A stretch of DNA of 64,000 nt from Nocardioides sp. Soil797 (GCA_001429555.1 LMSR01000020.1:1-64000); one strand, 5' to 3'. Counted from the first letter of the stretch, positions 14,107 to 21,865 are shown. Translations and numbers: made by a program. Notes: generated by a model not told the origin, from the letters alone.

Positions 14107-15333
14107 GTGACGATGCACCCGATGACCGAGACACTCGGCTCCGTGCGCGCCGCGATCAATGCGCTGGTCGAGTTCGAGCCGCTCTATGTGCCGGAGCCGC
14201 AGAAGCGGGAGCTGATGCGCGGCATCGCCTCGTCAGAGGCGCAGTTGGCTGCGGTGCGGTTGAAGGTGATGGCGGTCGCCGGCGACGTTGCCGACGAAGC
14301 GGGTGCCAAGGACGTGGCCGCATGGGCGGCAGCCGATCATCATGTGGCTCGACGTGACGCACATGCTGATCTAGCCCTGGCCAAGACCTTTGACGTGCGC
14401 TGGCAGGCCACCGCAGCCGCGTTGGCCGCCGGGCACCTGCACCTTGACCAGGCCCGAGCAATCGCCAACGCACTCGAGGGAGTGCGTGACGAGCTCGGCG
14501 ACGCCAAGCTCGTCGAGGCCGAGGAGATCATGCTGACCGCGGCCAAGGCACTCGACGCCGCCGCCCTGCGGGGTCTGGGCAGAGACCTGGCCGACACGGT
14601 CGATCCTGATGCGGCCGACGAGCGGGAAGCGAAGCGGCTGGCCGACGAGGAGAAGCACGCCGCGGAGAAGTCGAAGCTCACGCTCAACCCGAAGGGCGAC
14701 GGCACGACCCGGGTCAGCGGGCTCCTGCCTGATGCGGTGGCGAAGCGTCTGGCCACCTACCTGGAAGCGTTTGCCCAGCCCCGCAAGCAGGCCGCGGAGT
14801 CCGACGGTCGGCGGGTTCCCTATGCAACGTTGATGGCGCGTGCGCTCGGCGATCTGCTCGAACGCGTCGACCCTGCCCGGTTGCCCGATCACGGTGGCGA
14901 TGCCACGACCGTGATCGTGACCATCAGTCTCGACCAGTTGCGCAACGATCTCGCCGCCGCTGGGATCGGCTTCGACGAAGACTCCGCGATGACAGCTGCG
15001 ACCGCGCGTCGCCTGGCCTGCCAGGCCTTCATCATCCCGGTCGTGCTCGGTGGCGAGAGCCAGATCCTCGATGCCGGTCGACGCTCGAGGCTGCACGGCC
15101 CGATGCAGCGCAAGATGATCCGACTGCGCGACAAGCACTGCCGAGCCGCTGGCTGCGCGGTGAAGGCTGAGTGGTGCGAGATCCACCACCTCATCCCGTG
15201 GTCGATGGGAGGCAAGACTTCCGTCAAGGACGGGGTCCTGCTGTGCGGGCACCATCACCATCGCATCCATGACCCCGCCTACGTCCACGAACGACAACCA
15301 GACGGCTCAATCAGATTCGCTCGACGAACGTAG
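14107..15333 (+). CDS. DUF222 / 13E12-family HNH endonuclease
   Basis: This protein of about 408 residues has an N-terminal helical DUF222 domain (residues about 10-300; LHLDQARAIANAL and VSGLLPDAVAKRL are typical) and a C-terminal HNH nuclease: HCRAAGCAVKAEWCEIHHLI, then GGKTSVKDGVLLCGHHHHRIHD. Two CxxC-like pairs and the His cluster give the metal site. The family is abundant and multicopy in actinobacteria and is suspected of a DNA-repair, recombination or mobile role. The first ATG (14101) abuts the GGAGGA site with no spacing, so GTG 14107, six bases after it, is preferred. ATG 14113 is a third option. An SOS box at 13945-13960 predicts LexA control. Confidence 0.9.
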   Translation: MTMHPMTETLGSVRAAINALVEFEPLYVPEPQKRELMRGIASSEAQLAAVRLKVMAVAGDVADEAGAKDVAAWAAADHHVARRDAHADLALAKTFDVRWQATAAALAAGHLHLDQARAIANALEGVRDELGDAKLVEAEEIMLTAAKALDAAALRGLGRDLADTVDPDAADEREAKRLADEEKHAAEKSKLTLNPKGDGTTRVSGLLPDAVAKRLATYLEAFAQPRKQAAESDGRRVPYATLMARALGDLLERVDPARLPDHGGDATTVIVTISLDQLRNDLAAAGIGFDEDSAMTAATARRLACQAFIIPVVLGGESQILDAGRRSRLHGPMQRKMIRLRDKHCRAAGCAVKAEWCEIHHLIPWSMGGKTSVKDGVLLCGHHHHRIHDPAYVHERQPDGSIRFARRT

Positions 15334-15378
15334 ACCGACCGAGCACGACGATTCTTGATCTCCGCCGCCAGCCATCGG

Positions 15379-15424
15379 CGTCCCCGACCCAGTGATCGGC
15401 GCGTCCCCGACCCAGGGAACGGCG
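15379..15424. repeat. Two tandem 23-bp repeats
   Basis: CGTCCCCGACCCAGTGATCG and its neighbour CGTCCCCGACCCAGGGAACG open two head-to-tail 23-bp units (15379-15401, 15402-15424) with two mismatches. They lie between the DUF222 gene and the CDF transporter gene. No function is evident; slippage or a double binding site would explain them. Confidence 0.6.
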
Positions 15425-15487
15425 CGCGTCCCCTATGCGATGGTCCGTGCACGGTGCTGCCTGCCCGCGCGGAGTAGCGTCGGCGCC

Positions 15488-16441
15488 ATGTCGCAGGACT
15501 CATCGAATGACACCGACCAGCAACAGGGCGGATCCCTGCTCACCGTGATCGTGGCGCTGGTCGCCAACGCCCTGGTCGCGCTGGCGAAGTCGATCGCCGC
15601 AACGATCACCGGCTCGGCGGCAATGCTGGCCGAAGCCGCGCACTCGTGGGCCGACACCGGCAACGAGGTCTTCCTCCTCTTCGCCGAGCGGGCCGGCCGG
15701 CGCGAGGCCGACGAGGCTCACCCACGCGGCTACGGCAGGGCGACGTACGTCTGGTCGTTGGTCGCCGCCTTCGGCCTCTTCGCGGCCGGGTCGGTGGTGT
15801 CGGTGTGGCACGGCCTCAGCCAGCTGACCGGCGAGGGCGAGGACCCGAACTACCTGATCAACTACGTGGTGCTCGGCATTGCCTTCCTGCTGGAGGGCAC
15901 CTCGCTGATCCAGGCCACCCGGCAGGTGGTGGGGGAGGCGAAGACCTGGGGCATGCGGCCGTTGAAGTTCGTGGACCGTACGTCGGACTCCACGTTGCGA
16001 GCGGTGTTCATGGAGGACTCGGCGGCGATCCTCGGACTGCTGCTCGCGGCCGGCGGAATCGGCCTGCACCAGCTGACCGGCAACGCGATCTACGACGCGC
16101 TCGGTTCTGTCGCGGTCGGGTTGCTGCTCGGGCTGGTGGCGATCTTCCTGATGCGCCGCAACATGGACTACCTCCTCGGTCAGGAGATCTCGCCCGAGCT
16201 CGAGGAGCGCATCCTCGACACACTGAAGCAGCGCCCGGAGATCAACCGGATCAGCTATCTCCACGTCGAGTACGTCGGCCCGCACCGCTTCTTCATCGTC
16301 GCTGCCGTCGACCTCACCGGCGATGACCGTGAGACGACACTGGCCATCCGGTTGCGCGGGCTGGAGGCCGAGCTCGAGCAGGAGCCGATGATCGAGGATG
16401 CCGTGCTGACCCTCGCCGTCCCGACCGAGCCCACCCTCTGA
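15488..16441 (+). CDS. Cation diffusion facilitator (CDF) transporter
   Basis: This 317-residue membrane protein has about six helices. Helix 2 carries MLAEAAHSWADTGNEVFLL, the CDF metal-site signature (HxxxD), and helix 5 region DSTLRAVFMEDSAAILG supplies the second acidic site. The C-terminal cytoplasmic domain (residues about 235-317) has the ferredoxin-like fold that senses metal (SYLHVEYVGPHRFFIVAAVDL). CDF pumps export Zn2+, Fe2+, Mn2+ or Co2+ by proton exchange. The pattern here resembles the FieF/MamB-like group without a His-rich loop, so the ion is not assigned. Two palindromic repeats follow its stop. Confidence 0.9.
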   Translation: MSQDSSNDTDQQQGGSLLTVIVALVANALVALAKSIAATITGSAAMLAEAAHSWADTGNEVFLLFAERAGRREADEAHPRGYGRATYVWSLVAAFGLFAAGSVVSVWHGLSQLTGEGEDPNYLINYVVLGIAFLLEGTSLIQATRQVVGEAKTWGMRPLKFVDRTSDSTLRAVFMEDSAAILGLLLAAGGIGLHQLTGNAIYDALGSVAVGLLLGLVAIFLMRRNMDYLLGQEISPELEERILDTLKQRPEINRISYLHVEYVGPHRFFIVAAVDLTGDDRETTLAIRLRGLEAELEQEPMIEDAVLTLAVPTEPTL

Positions 16442-16453
16442 CGGGGCCGAGCA

Positions 16454-16527
16454 CAACGGTGCACGTGCACCGCTGTGACCCGCATTTCAGGGGATTTCGG
16501 CGTCGCAACGGTGCACGTGCACCGTTG
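16454..16527. repeat. Pair of 22-bp palindromes, copies 3-4
   Basis: Copies at 16454-16475 and 16506-16527 have starts exactly 52 bp apart, the same period as the pair at 9184/9236. Copy 4 is a perfect palindrome (CAACGGTGCACGTGCACCGTTG); copy 3 has one changed base. The 30-base spacer shares only about half its bases with that of the first pair, so the spacing is better conserved than the sequence between. The pair lies 12 bp after the CDF stop. Confidence 0.85.
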
Positions 16528-16620
16528 CAGCCCTGGCAGTCTCCGCTGAACGGCGGGACCTCCTGCTCGTGCCTGTGGATGACGGGTTCGGCGGAGCTCA
16601 GGACGCGGCATCCTTCAGTG

Positions 16621-17547
16621 ATGGCAGAAACCACGATCGACACCGGGCGGCCCTTCACGCGCGGGGATGCCATCGCCGCGGGGATCTCTCCGAGGCAACT
16701 GCAAGGTTCCTTGTTCCGCCGCATCTTCCGGGGCGTCTACATCACGGCCGGCGCAGCGGTGACTCCAGAGGTGAGGGCAACGGCTGCGCTCGCCCTCTTC
16801 GACTCGGAGAGTGCCTTTCTCAGCCACGCTTCGGCGGCGCGCTTCCACAACGTCCCGATCCCGACGCTCCCGGAGGAACGCGTCACTGTTCTGCATCCCG
16901 ATCTCCGCAGACGTCGTGCGGGCGTCGTCTGCCATGTCGCACGCGGCGCCACGGTGCTCGAACGGGGCGGGAAAAGGGTCTCGGCGCCGGCTCGGATGTT
17001 CGTGGAGCTCGCCTCGCTGCTCACGCTCGTGGACCTCGTGGTCGTGGGCGACAACCTGGTCAGGACCGAGCGGGTGTCGACCGAGGAGCTGCGGCAGGTC
17101 AGCGGCGAGTCCGAGCTGCCGAACGCAGCTCGCGCAGTCGTGGCTGCTGGGCTGGTGCGTGAGCGGGTCGACTCGCCCATGGAGACCCGGCTGCGCCTGC
17201 TCATCGTCCTCGCCGGTCTGCCCGAGCCCAAGGTCAACCTGACGTTGCGCAACGTCGAGGGAGCGGCCATTCGTCGCTACGACCTCAGCTTTCCCGAGGC
17301 GCGCCTGATCCTCGAGTACGACGGCCGTCAGCACGTCGAGCGCATCGAGCAGTGGGAGTCCGACCTCCAGCGGCGCGAGGCCATCGACAGCGACGAGTGG
17401 CGCATCATGGTCTTCGTGTCCGCGGACATCTACCGGCGGCCCGGGCAGACACTCCAGCGGATCTCCCGAGTGATGCGTGCCCGACGGGTTCCGGGTCTGC
17501 CGAGTTGTCTCTCCGACCAGTGGCGTCCGCATTTCCCCGGGTGGTGA
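16621..17547 (+). CDS. AbiEi-like / DUF559 (Vsr-fold) protein
   Basis: This 308-residue protein has an N-terminal winged-helix region (TRGDAIAAGISPRQLQG, FRRIFRGVYI) as in AbiEi-type antitoxins. A middle domain follows, then a C-terminal DUF559 segment: RYDLSFPEARLILEYDGRQH and EWRIMVFVSADIYRR, which fits the PD-(D/E)xK/Vsr nuclease core (Asp in YDLSFPE, Glu-x-Asp in LEYDG). Such AbiEi-DUF559 proteins are numerous in actinobacteria. Whether they are antitoxins, nucleases or both is not established. No AbiEii toxin gene is adjacent. The gene is flanked on both sides by copies of the same palindromic repeat, suggesting it may move as a unit. Confidence 0.8.
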   Translation: MAETTIDTGRPFTRGDAIAAGISPRQLQGSLFRRIFRGVYITAGAAVTPEVRATAALALFDSESAFLSHASAARFHNVPIPTLPEERVTVLHPDLRRRRAGVVCHVARGATVLERGGKRVSAPARMFVELASLLTLVDLVVVGDNLVRTERVSTEELRQVSGESELPNAARAVVAAGLVRERVDSPMETRLRLLIVLAGLPEPKVNLTLRNVEGAAIRRYDLSFPEARLILEYDGRQHVERIEQWESDLQRREAIDSDEWRIMVFVSADIYRRPGQTLQRISRVMRARRVPGLPSCLSDQWRPHFPGW

Positions 17548-17586
17548 CCGCTGCCGTTCTCGGGCCTCGGGTCGCGTGATGGGTCA

Positions 17587-17608
17587 CAACGGTGCACGTG
17601 CACCGTTG
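17587..17608. repeat. 22-bp palindrome, copy 5
   Basis: A perfect CAACGGTGCACGTGCACCGTTG palindrome lies 39 bp after the DUF559 stop. It is a single copy, with no partner 52 bp away. It is followed by CGCCCCTGG, which resembles the bases after copies 2 and 4 (CCTGG at the same distance), so it looks like the right half of the paired form. Confidence 0.85.
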
Positions 17609-17670
17609 CGCCCCTGGCGCTCTCGTTCGGAGTCCCGGCGGTGTCGGCGTACGCCGGTAACATCGGCCGC

Positions 17671-18012
17671 ATGAGCGATGACTGGCGCAGTGACACCGTG
17701 GAGAAGGTCCGCAAGCTGATCGTGAAGGCTGAGCCCGAAGCGGTCGAGGAAGCCAAGTGGCGCAAGGCGTCGAACCCCGACGGCGTCCCGACGTTCTCCT
17801 GCGACGGACTGATCTGCACGGTCGAGACCTACAAGGACAAGGTGAAGCTGACCTTCGCCAAGGGCGCATCGCTCGAGGATCCGTCGGGTCTCTTCAACGC
17901 AAGCCTGGATGCCGGCACGCGGCGCGCGATCGACATCCGGGCCGAGGACTCCTTGGACGAGGAGGCGTTCATCGACCTGATCCAGGAGTCCGTCGCGCTC
18001 AACCGGTCCTGA
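17671..18012 (+). CDS. DUF1801-family protein
   Basis: This 113-residue single-domain protein reads EEAKWRKASNPDGVPTFSCD, then CTVETYKDKVKLTFAKGASL and AIDIRAEDSLDEEAFIDLI, the DUF1801 (YdhG/iron-chaperone-like) pattern with its conserved Trp and aromatic pocket. The biochemical role is not established. It has no operon partner and no clear ribosome site. A hairpin terminator overlaps its stop codon. A second, distantly related DUF1801 gene occurs in this window at 46900-47337. Confidence 0.82.
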   Translation: MSDDWRSDTVEKVRKLIVKAEPEAVEEAKWRKASNPDGVPTFSCDGLICTVETYKDKVKLTFAKGASLEDPSGLFNASLDAGTRRAIDIRAEDSLDEEAFIDLIQESVALNRS

Positions 18013-18039
18013 GAGCCGAGGGAGGGCGTTCGGCTCTCA
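18010..18039 (+). terminator. Hairpin terminator overlapping the DUF1801 stop
   Basis: A perfect 10-bp stem TGAGAGCCGA/TCGGCTCTCA around a 10-base loop begins at the TGA stop codon itself. Confidence 0.65.
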
Positions 18040-18128
18040 CGAGGCGTCGCTCCCTCCTGCACGAAAATGAGGGCGATCCCGGGTGACCCGCGAACGCAAG
18101 ACTCACGGCAACGCAGAGAGGATGCTCA

Positions 18129-18479
18129 GTGCACGACGAGACGGCGCATGAACTGCTTGCCGCCGAACGGCGCGAGACGTTGCGGCGCCTGCGCGCCCTG
18201 AGCGATGACTTCGACTCGGTGGTGGAGGCCTCGCGCGACAGCAACGCCGACGACGAGCACGACCCCGAGGGCGCGACGATCGCCTTCGAGCGGTCGCAGA
18301 CCGGAGCGCTCGTCAGCCAGGCCCGGCGCCACCTCGAGGAGATCGATGCCGCCGAAGCGCGGGTCCACGCCGGGTCGTTCGGCAGCTGCGAGTCCTGCGG
18401 TCAGCCGATCGGTGAGGAGCGCCTGGAGGCCCGGCCAGTGGCACGTACCTGCATCGGGTGCGCAAGCGCAGGGAAGTGA
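18129..18479 (+). CDS. TraR/DksA-type C4 zinc-finger protein
   Basis: This 116-residue protein has a helical N-terminal part and a C-terminal C4 zinc finger with Cys87, Cys90, Cys108 and Cys111 (FGSCESCGQPIGEERLEARP and RTCIGC). The order and spacing fit the TraR/DksA superfamily. DksA and TraR bind the RNA polymerase secondary channel through acidic tips of a coiled coil. Actinobacterial versions of this length are uncharacterised and some may simply be zinc-binding proteins. GTG 18129 is the only start before the conserved region. The gene is probably transcribed alone. Confidence 0.85.
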   Translation: MHDETAHELLAAERRETLRRLRALSDDFDSVVEASRDSNADDEHDPEGATIAFERSQTGALVSQARRHLEEIDAAEARVHAGSFGSCESCGQPIGEERLEARPVARTCIGCASAGK

Positions 18480-18562
18480 CCGGTCGAGACATGTCGAGAA
18501 CCCGGCATCGGCTCCGTCCCAGGGTTGACCGGCAACAACCCCACCACTGAAGGATGGACCCC

Positions 18563-19003
18563 ATGACATACGTGAAGACCCTCGACCACGTCGGCATCAC
18601 CGTCTCCGACCTCGACACCGCCATCGCGTTCTTCGAAACACTCGGACTCGAGCTCGAGGGACGGATGTTCCTCGAGGGCCAGTTCGTCGACGACGTCATC
18701 GGCATCCCCGACTCCCGCTCCGAGATCGCCGTGCTCAAGGCCCCGAGCGGCGGCGCCGGCGTGGAGCTGTCCTGTTTCGTGCGGCCCGACCACGAGCCGG
18801 GATCGCCCGAAGCGCTCTCCACCGTCGTCGGCATCCGCAACGTCGCCTTCGAGGTCACCGACCTGCGCGGCGCCGTCGAGCGACTGGCCGCCGACGGCTA
18901 CGGGCTGGTCGGCGAGATCGGCGAATACGAGAACAGTTGGCGGATGACCTACGTGCGCGGGCCGGAGGGCATCATCGTCGCCCTCGCCGAACGCCTCAGC
19001 TGA
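18563..19003 (+). CDS. VOC-family (glyoxalase-like) protein
   Basis: This 146-residue protein has two beta-alpha-beta-beta-beta modules. The first opens TLDHVGITVSDLDTAIAFFE with a metal-ligand His, and the second opens VVGIRNVAFEVTDLRGAVER; GPEGIIVALAE closes the fold with a metal-ligand Glu. The sequence resembles glyoxalase I and methylmalonyl-CoA epimerase-like members, but the substrate is not deducible. The ATG at 18554 overlaps the GAAGGA ribosome site, so ATG 18563, nine bases downstream, is the real start. It follows the TraR-like gene by 83 bp on the same strand. Confidence 0.88.
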   Translation: MTYVKTLDHVGITVSDLDTAIAFFETLGLELEGRMFLEGQFVDDVIGIPDSRSEIAVLKAPSGGAGVELSCFVRPDHEPGSPEALSTVVGIRNVAFEVTDLRGAVERLAADGYGLVGEIGEYENSWRMTYVRGPEGIIVALAERLS

Positions 19004-19046
19004 GGCGCGCCCACTCACGGCGTACGACGACGCTCAGCCGCTCGTC

Positions 19047-19081
19047 GACGGCGTACGCCGAAGCGCACGGCGTACGCCGTC
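19047..19081. terminator. Bidirectional hairpin terminator
   Basis: A perfect 14-bp stem (GACGGCGTACGCCG/CGGCGTACGCCGTC) around a 7-base loop lies between the converging VOC gene and the gene at 19108-19668. Each arm also contains a GGCGTACGCC palindrome of its own. Confidence 0.75.
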
Positions 19082-19107
19082 GGGGCACGTCCTAGGCAAC
19101 GCCGGGC

Positions 19108-19668
19108 TCACCGCTCCTGCGGTGCATCCTGGTCCGGTGCGCCGAGAGCGGCCGCGACCGCGGGACGCACGCCGACGGGCACGTTCGAGCGTGGACGCGC
19201 GCTGCTCAACGGCACGATGCCGTGCTCCTGGACCACTTCGGAGATGTTGGAGAGCATCGCCTCCAGCTGCTCACCGGTGCGCCCGGTCCGGGCGGTGATG
19301 TCGGCGAGCACCTGGGCTCGACGCAGCGGCCGGCCGGCGTGCTCGGCCCGCAACAGCGTGAGGTAGCCGGACACGGCGGTGGCGATCTCCTCCGCAGCCC
19401 AGCTGCGCCGGGTGGCACTGGGCAGCGACGTGCCTTCGGACACGGTCCACGCTCCGGAGGAGGCGATCGACAACGTCCCTTCTGCGGCCATCGCCTCGGC
19501 GGTCGTGCGCAGGTCGAGCTGCCAGGTGAACAACAGGTCGCCGGTCGCGCGCAGATCCTGTTCGTGGCGTGACCACACCACCTTCGCCACCTGCAGGGGT
19601 GACGCGCTCGGCCCGCAGACGCCCAGGGCTTCGAGGATCCAGGAACTCAGCAACAGGTCAGGCTTCAC
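19108..19668 (-). CDS. Uncharacterised protein, probably winged-helix
   Basis: This 186-residue soluble protein is not recognised. The N-terminal part reads SSWILEALGVCGPSASPLQV, then AKVVWSRHEQDLRATGDLLF and TWQLDLRTTAEAMAAEGTL. That pattern of helices is consistent with a winged-helix or restriction-accessory type fold, but it is not a firm assignment. A second helical unit follows (AGRPLRRAQVLADITARTGR), and the tail is unstructured and Pro/Ala-rich. It has no signal peptide or membrane segment. Three 22-bp iterons lie 41-106 bp upstream of its start, in the position of a promoter control region. Confidence 0.65.
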   Translation of the reverse strand: MKPDLLLSSWILEALGVCGPSASPLQVAKVVWSRHEQDLRATGDLLFTWQLDLRTTAEAMAAEGTLSIASSGAWTVSEGTSLPSATRRSWAAEEIATAVSGYLTLLRAEHAGRPLRRAQVLADITARTGRTGEQLEAMLSNISEVVQEHGIVPLSSARPRSNVPVGVRPAVAAALGAPDQDAPQER

Positions 19669-19708
19669 GCCGCCAGCCTGCCACCTGGCGCAACACGGCG
19701 TCAGGGCA

Positions 19709-19774
19709 CGTCAAGGATTGCCAGTTCGGACGTCAAGCATTGCCAGTTCGGGCGTCAAGGATTGCCAGTTCGTG
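19709..19774. repeat. Three tandem 22-bp iterons
   Basis: Units start CGTCAAGGATTGCCAGTTCG at 19709, 19731 and 19753, with one or two differences between them. The period is two helical turns, so all three present the same face of DNA. They lie between the genes at 19778-20200 and 19108-19668, upstream of the latter. On the reverse strand each unit contains TTGACG, which could serve as a -35 element. Confidence 0.75.
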
Positions 19775-19777
19775 GGG

Positions 19778-20200
19778 TCAGGAAGTGGACTGGGCGGCGG
19801 CGATCGCGGCGACCACCACCGCGAAGACACCGCACACCGCCTCGGTGACGGTGACGCCGAAGTACTCGTGCGGGGCCAGGATGGCGTCGAACACGAGCCC
19901 GACGCCGCCGATCCCGGCCAGGGCGGCCGACAGCACGTGCCGGCCAACGGTCACGGCCATCCAGAGTCCAGCCAGTCCGACGATCAGGGCGAAGGGCGCA
20001 TCGCGGAACGAGTTGCCCCGGCCCACCGAGTCGTGGGCGACGAAGAAGGGCTCGGCGACGAAGACCAGTGCCGGGACCAGCAGCAGCAGCCATGCGGCAG
20101 GTGAGCCGGACGGCAACTCCGCCGGCGCTCGTCCGGTCAGAGCGGGACGTGTCTCCCCGGGCAGGCCGTGGTGTGGAGTGGGAGCGGCTGGTGTGCTCAT
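19778..20200 (-). CDS. Small membrane protein of unknown function
   Basis: This 140-residue protein has a Pro-rich cytoplasmic N-terminus and about four hydrophobic helices (AAWLLLLVPALVFVAEPFF; FALIVGLAGLWMAVTVG; LSAALAGIGGVGLVFDAILA; EAVCGVFAVVVAAIAAA). No catalytic or transport motif is visible. I do not recognise the family. It is the upstream neighbour of the 19108 gene on the same strand, separated by the iterons, so the two may or may not share a transcript. Confidence 0.65.
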   Translation of the reverse strand: MSTPAAPTPHHGLPGETRPALTGRAPAELPSGSPAAWLLLLVPALVFVAEPFFVAHDSVGRGNSFRDAPFALIVGLAGLWMAVTVGRHVLSAALAGIGGVGLVFDAILAPHEYFGVTVTEAVCGVFAVVVAAIAAAQSTS

Positions 20201-20334
20201 GTGAGGCCCTTCCGGGGTGAGAGTCGCGATGTCCGTCGAAGGGAAGTTCGGCGCAGGGCCCCGACCGGGGCGTCCCTCTCATGTCTAGGCGTCTGATCGC
20301 CTCCACGCAAGCAGGAGCCGAAGTTCGGGACGGG

Positions 20335-20745
20335 TCAGCTCTCGCCGCTGCCGATGTTGAACAGCCACTCGACGCCGTACTTGTCGGTGAAGCCACCGAA
20401 CTCGTCGCCCCATGCCTGCTTCGCGAGCGGGGTGATGACGGTGCCTCCCGCGGAGAGCCCGGCGAACTGGTCACGGAGCTTGTCGTCGTCACCGGAGATG
20501 CTGATCGTGATCCGCCGACTCGGCTGGGCGACGTCCATGCCGGGCGGTGTGTCGGCAGCCATCAGTGCGTGGCCGTCGTCGGTCTCGAGGAAAGAGTGCA
20601 TGACCAGGTCCTTCTCGGGTCCCTCGGCACCCATGTTCCCGAAGGTCATCACCTCGGGGGTGCCGCCCAGGACCGATGCATAGAACTCCATCGCCTCGCG
20701 GGCCGTGTTCTCGAACTGGATGTAGGGGTTGAGCCGTGATGCCAT
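20335..20745 (-). CDS. PhnB/3-demethylubiquinone-like VOC protein
   Basis: This 136-residue protein belongs to the PhnB-like VOC branch. NPYIQFENTAREAMEFYASV, FGNMG, HSFLETDDGHALMAADTP, WGDEFGGFTDKYGVEWLFN are the usual signatures (FxGxxRExxxFY near the start, FGD.YGvxW near the end). These proteins are often annotated as glyoxalases but lack a full metal site, and their substrate is unknown. ATG 20745 lies behind GAGGAG on the reverse strand. An upstream ATG would add eleven unrelated residues. Confidence 0.9.
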   Translation of the reverse strand: MASRLNPYIQFENTAREAMEFYASVLGGTPEVMTFGNMGAEGPEKDLVMHSFLETDDGHALMAADTPPGMDVAQPSRRITISISGDDDKLRDQFAGLSAGGTVITPLAKQAWGDEFGGFTDKYGVEWLFNIGSGES

Positions 20746-20864
20746 GAGGATCTCCTCAGCAGTGGGTGGGAGCTCCACGCTAGTCCTGTCGCTGCGTCAC
20801 CAGAAGAGAAATTCCGGGCAGGCCCGGACCCGAGCGGTCGACCGCACGAACTAGGCTCGGGGAC

Positions 20865-21206
20865 GTGCACAGGATCTTCACCACCAGCGTGGCCTCCGTC
20901 TATCCCCACTACCTGACGAAGGTGGAGAAGAAGGGCCGCCACAAGGCCGAGCTCGACCGGGTCATCGAGTGGTTGACCGGCTTCGACGAGCAGGCGCTGC
21001 AGCGCCACCTCGACGCCGGGACGACCTTCGCTGACTTCTTCGCCGACGCCGAGATCAACCCGAACGTCGCCCTGGTCACCGGGGTCGTCTGCGGGATCCG
21101 GGTCGAGGACATCGAGGACCCGTTGATGCAGAAGATTCGCTACCTGGACAAGCTGGTCGACGAGCTGGCCAAGGGCAAGGCGATGGAGAAGGTGCTGCGC
21201 GGCTGA
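20865..21206 (+). CDS. DUF2200-family protein
   Basis: This 113-residue protein covers the whole DUF2200 domain: IFTTSVASVYPHYLTKVEKK, then GRHKAELDRVIEWLTGF, TFADFFADAEINPN and IRYLDKLVDELAKGKAMEKV. The fold resembles DUF1456/helical phosphatase-like proteins, and its function is unknown. The family often occurs as a stand-alone gene. GTG 20865 is the start directly before the conserved opening. It converges on the DUF2231 gene with a hairpin between them. Confidence 0.9.
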   Translation: MHRIFTTSVASVYPHYLTKVEKKGRHKAELDRVIEWLTGFDEQALQRHLDAGTTFADFFADAEINPNVALVTGVVCGIRVEDIEDPLMQKIRYLDKLVDELAKGKAMEKVLRG

Positions 21207-21235
21207 CGGCGTACGCCGCGTGCTGTCGTACGCCG
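21207..21235. terminator. Bidirectional terminator hairpin
   Basis: CGGCGTAC/GTACGCCG arms of 8 bp around a 13-base loop fill the 30-bp gap between the converging DUF2200 and DUF2231 genes. Confidence 0.6.
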
Positions 21236-21236
21236 G

Positions 21237-21800
21237 TCAGGTCGTGGTCGCGTCGAACTCCGGGTGATGGGTCCCCACGTTGCGTGACGTGGCGAGGTGG
21301 CCACCCAGGTAGGCCCCGGCCTTCGCCACGGCGGCGCCCAGCAACGCCAGTCCGGTTCCAGATGCCTGGTTGCCCTTGCGGCGGGCGACGTAGGAGGACG
21401 CGTACAGCCCGACGGCCACCCCGTTCGTGACGGCGTGGACGAGGCCGACGCGCTTGTCCCGGGGGCCGGTCTCGGACCACTGCGCCCAGCCCGTCCATGC
21501 GGTCGGGCCGAACGCCACGAGTCCGGTGCCGACCAGGGTCTGGGCCGCCTCCGACCAGCGCCCACGACCGACCACGTCGAGCACGGTGGCCGACGTCCAC
21601 GAGCCGAGGACCAGATCGGTCATCGCCGGGTGGAGGGCATGCCCGAGCCAGTCTCCGCGCAGGACCGCACCACGTGCACCGGAGGCGAACAGGTTGCGCA
21701 CATGGGGTTCGAGTGCGTGCACCGCGCCGTCCAGGGCCTCAGCGTCCTCGAGGCGCCGGGTCAGGTGCACCAGTGTGGGCAGTCGATCGAGGGAGCTCAT
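21237..21800 (-). CDS. DUF2231-type membrane protein
   Basis: This 187-residue protein has the DUF2231 pattern: LGHALHPAMTDLVLGSWTSA (a His-containing first helix), then WTGWAQWSETGPRDKRVGLV and HAVTNGVAVGLYASSYVARR, and a last helix with LGGHLATS. Four membrane helices with conserved His residues make it a possible haem-binding or redox membrane protein. In actinobacteria the domain is often fused to or beside a Rieske protein, but none is present here. ATG 21800 precedes the conserved soluble helix; the upstream extension is not family-like. Confidence 0.82.
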   Translation of the reverse strand: MSSLDRLPTLVHLTRRLEDAEALDGAVHALEPHVRNLFASGARGAVLRGDWLGHALHPAMTDLVLGSWTSATVLDVVGRGRWSEAAQTLVGTGLVAFGPTAWTGWAQWSETGPRDKRVGLVHAVTNGVAVGLYASSYVARRKGNQASGTGLALLGAAVAKAGAYLGGHLATSRNVGTHHPEFDATTT

Positions 21801-21865
21801 CGTTTTCTCCTCGTTGTGGATTCGAGTCCACACTGCTCCTGGCTGCGGCGAAGATCAACCGGAAA

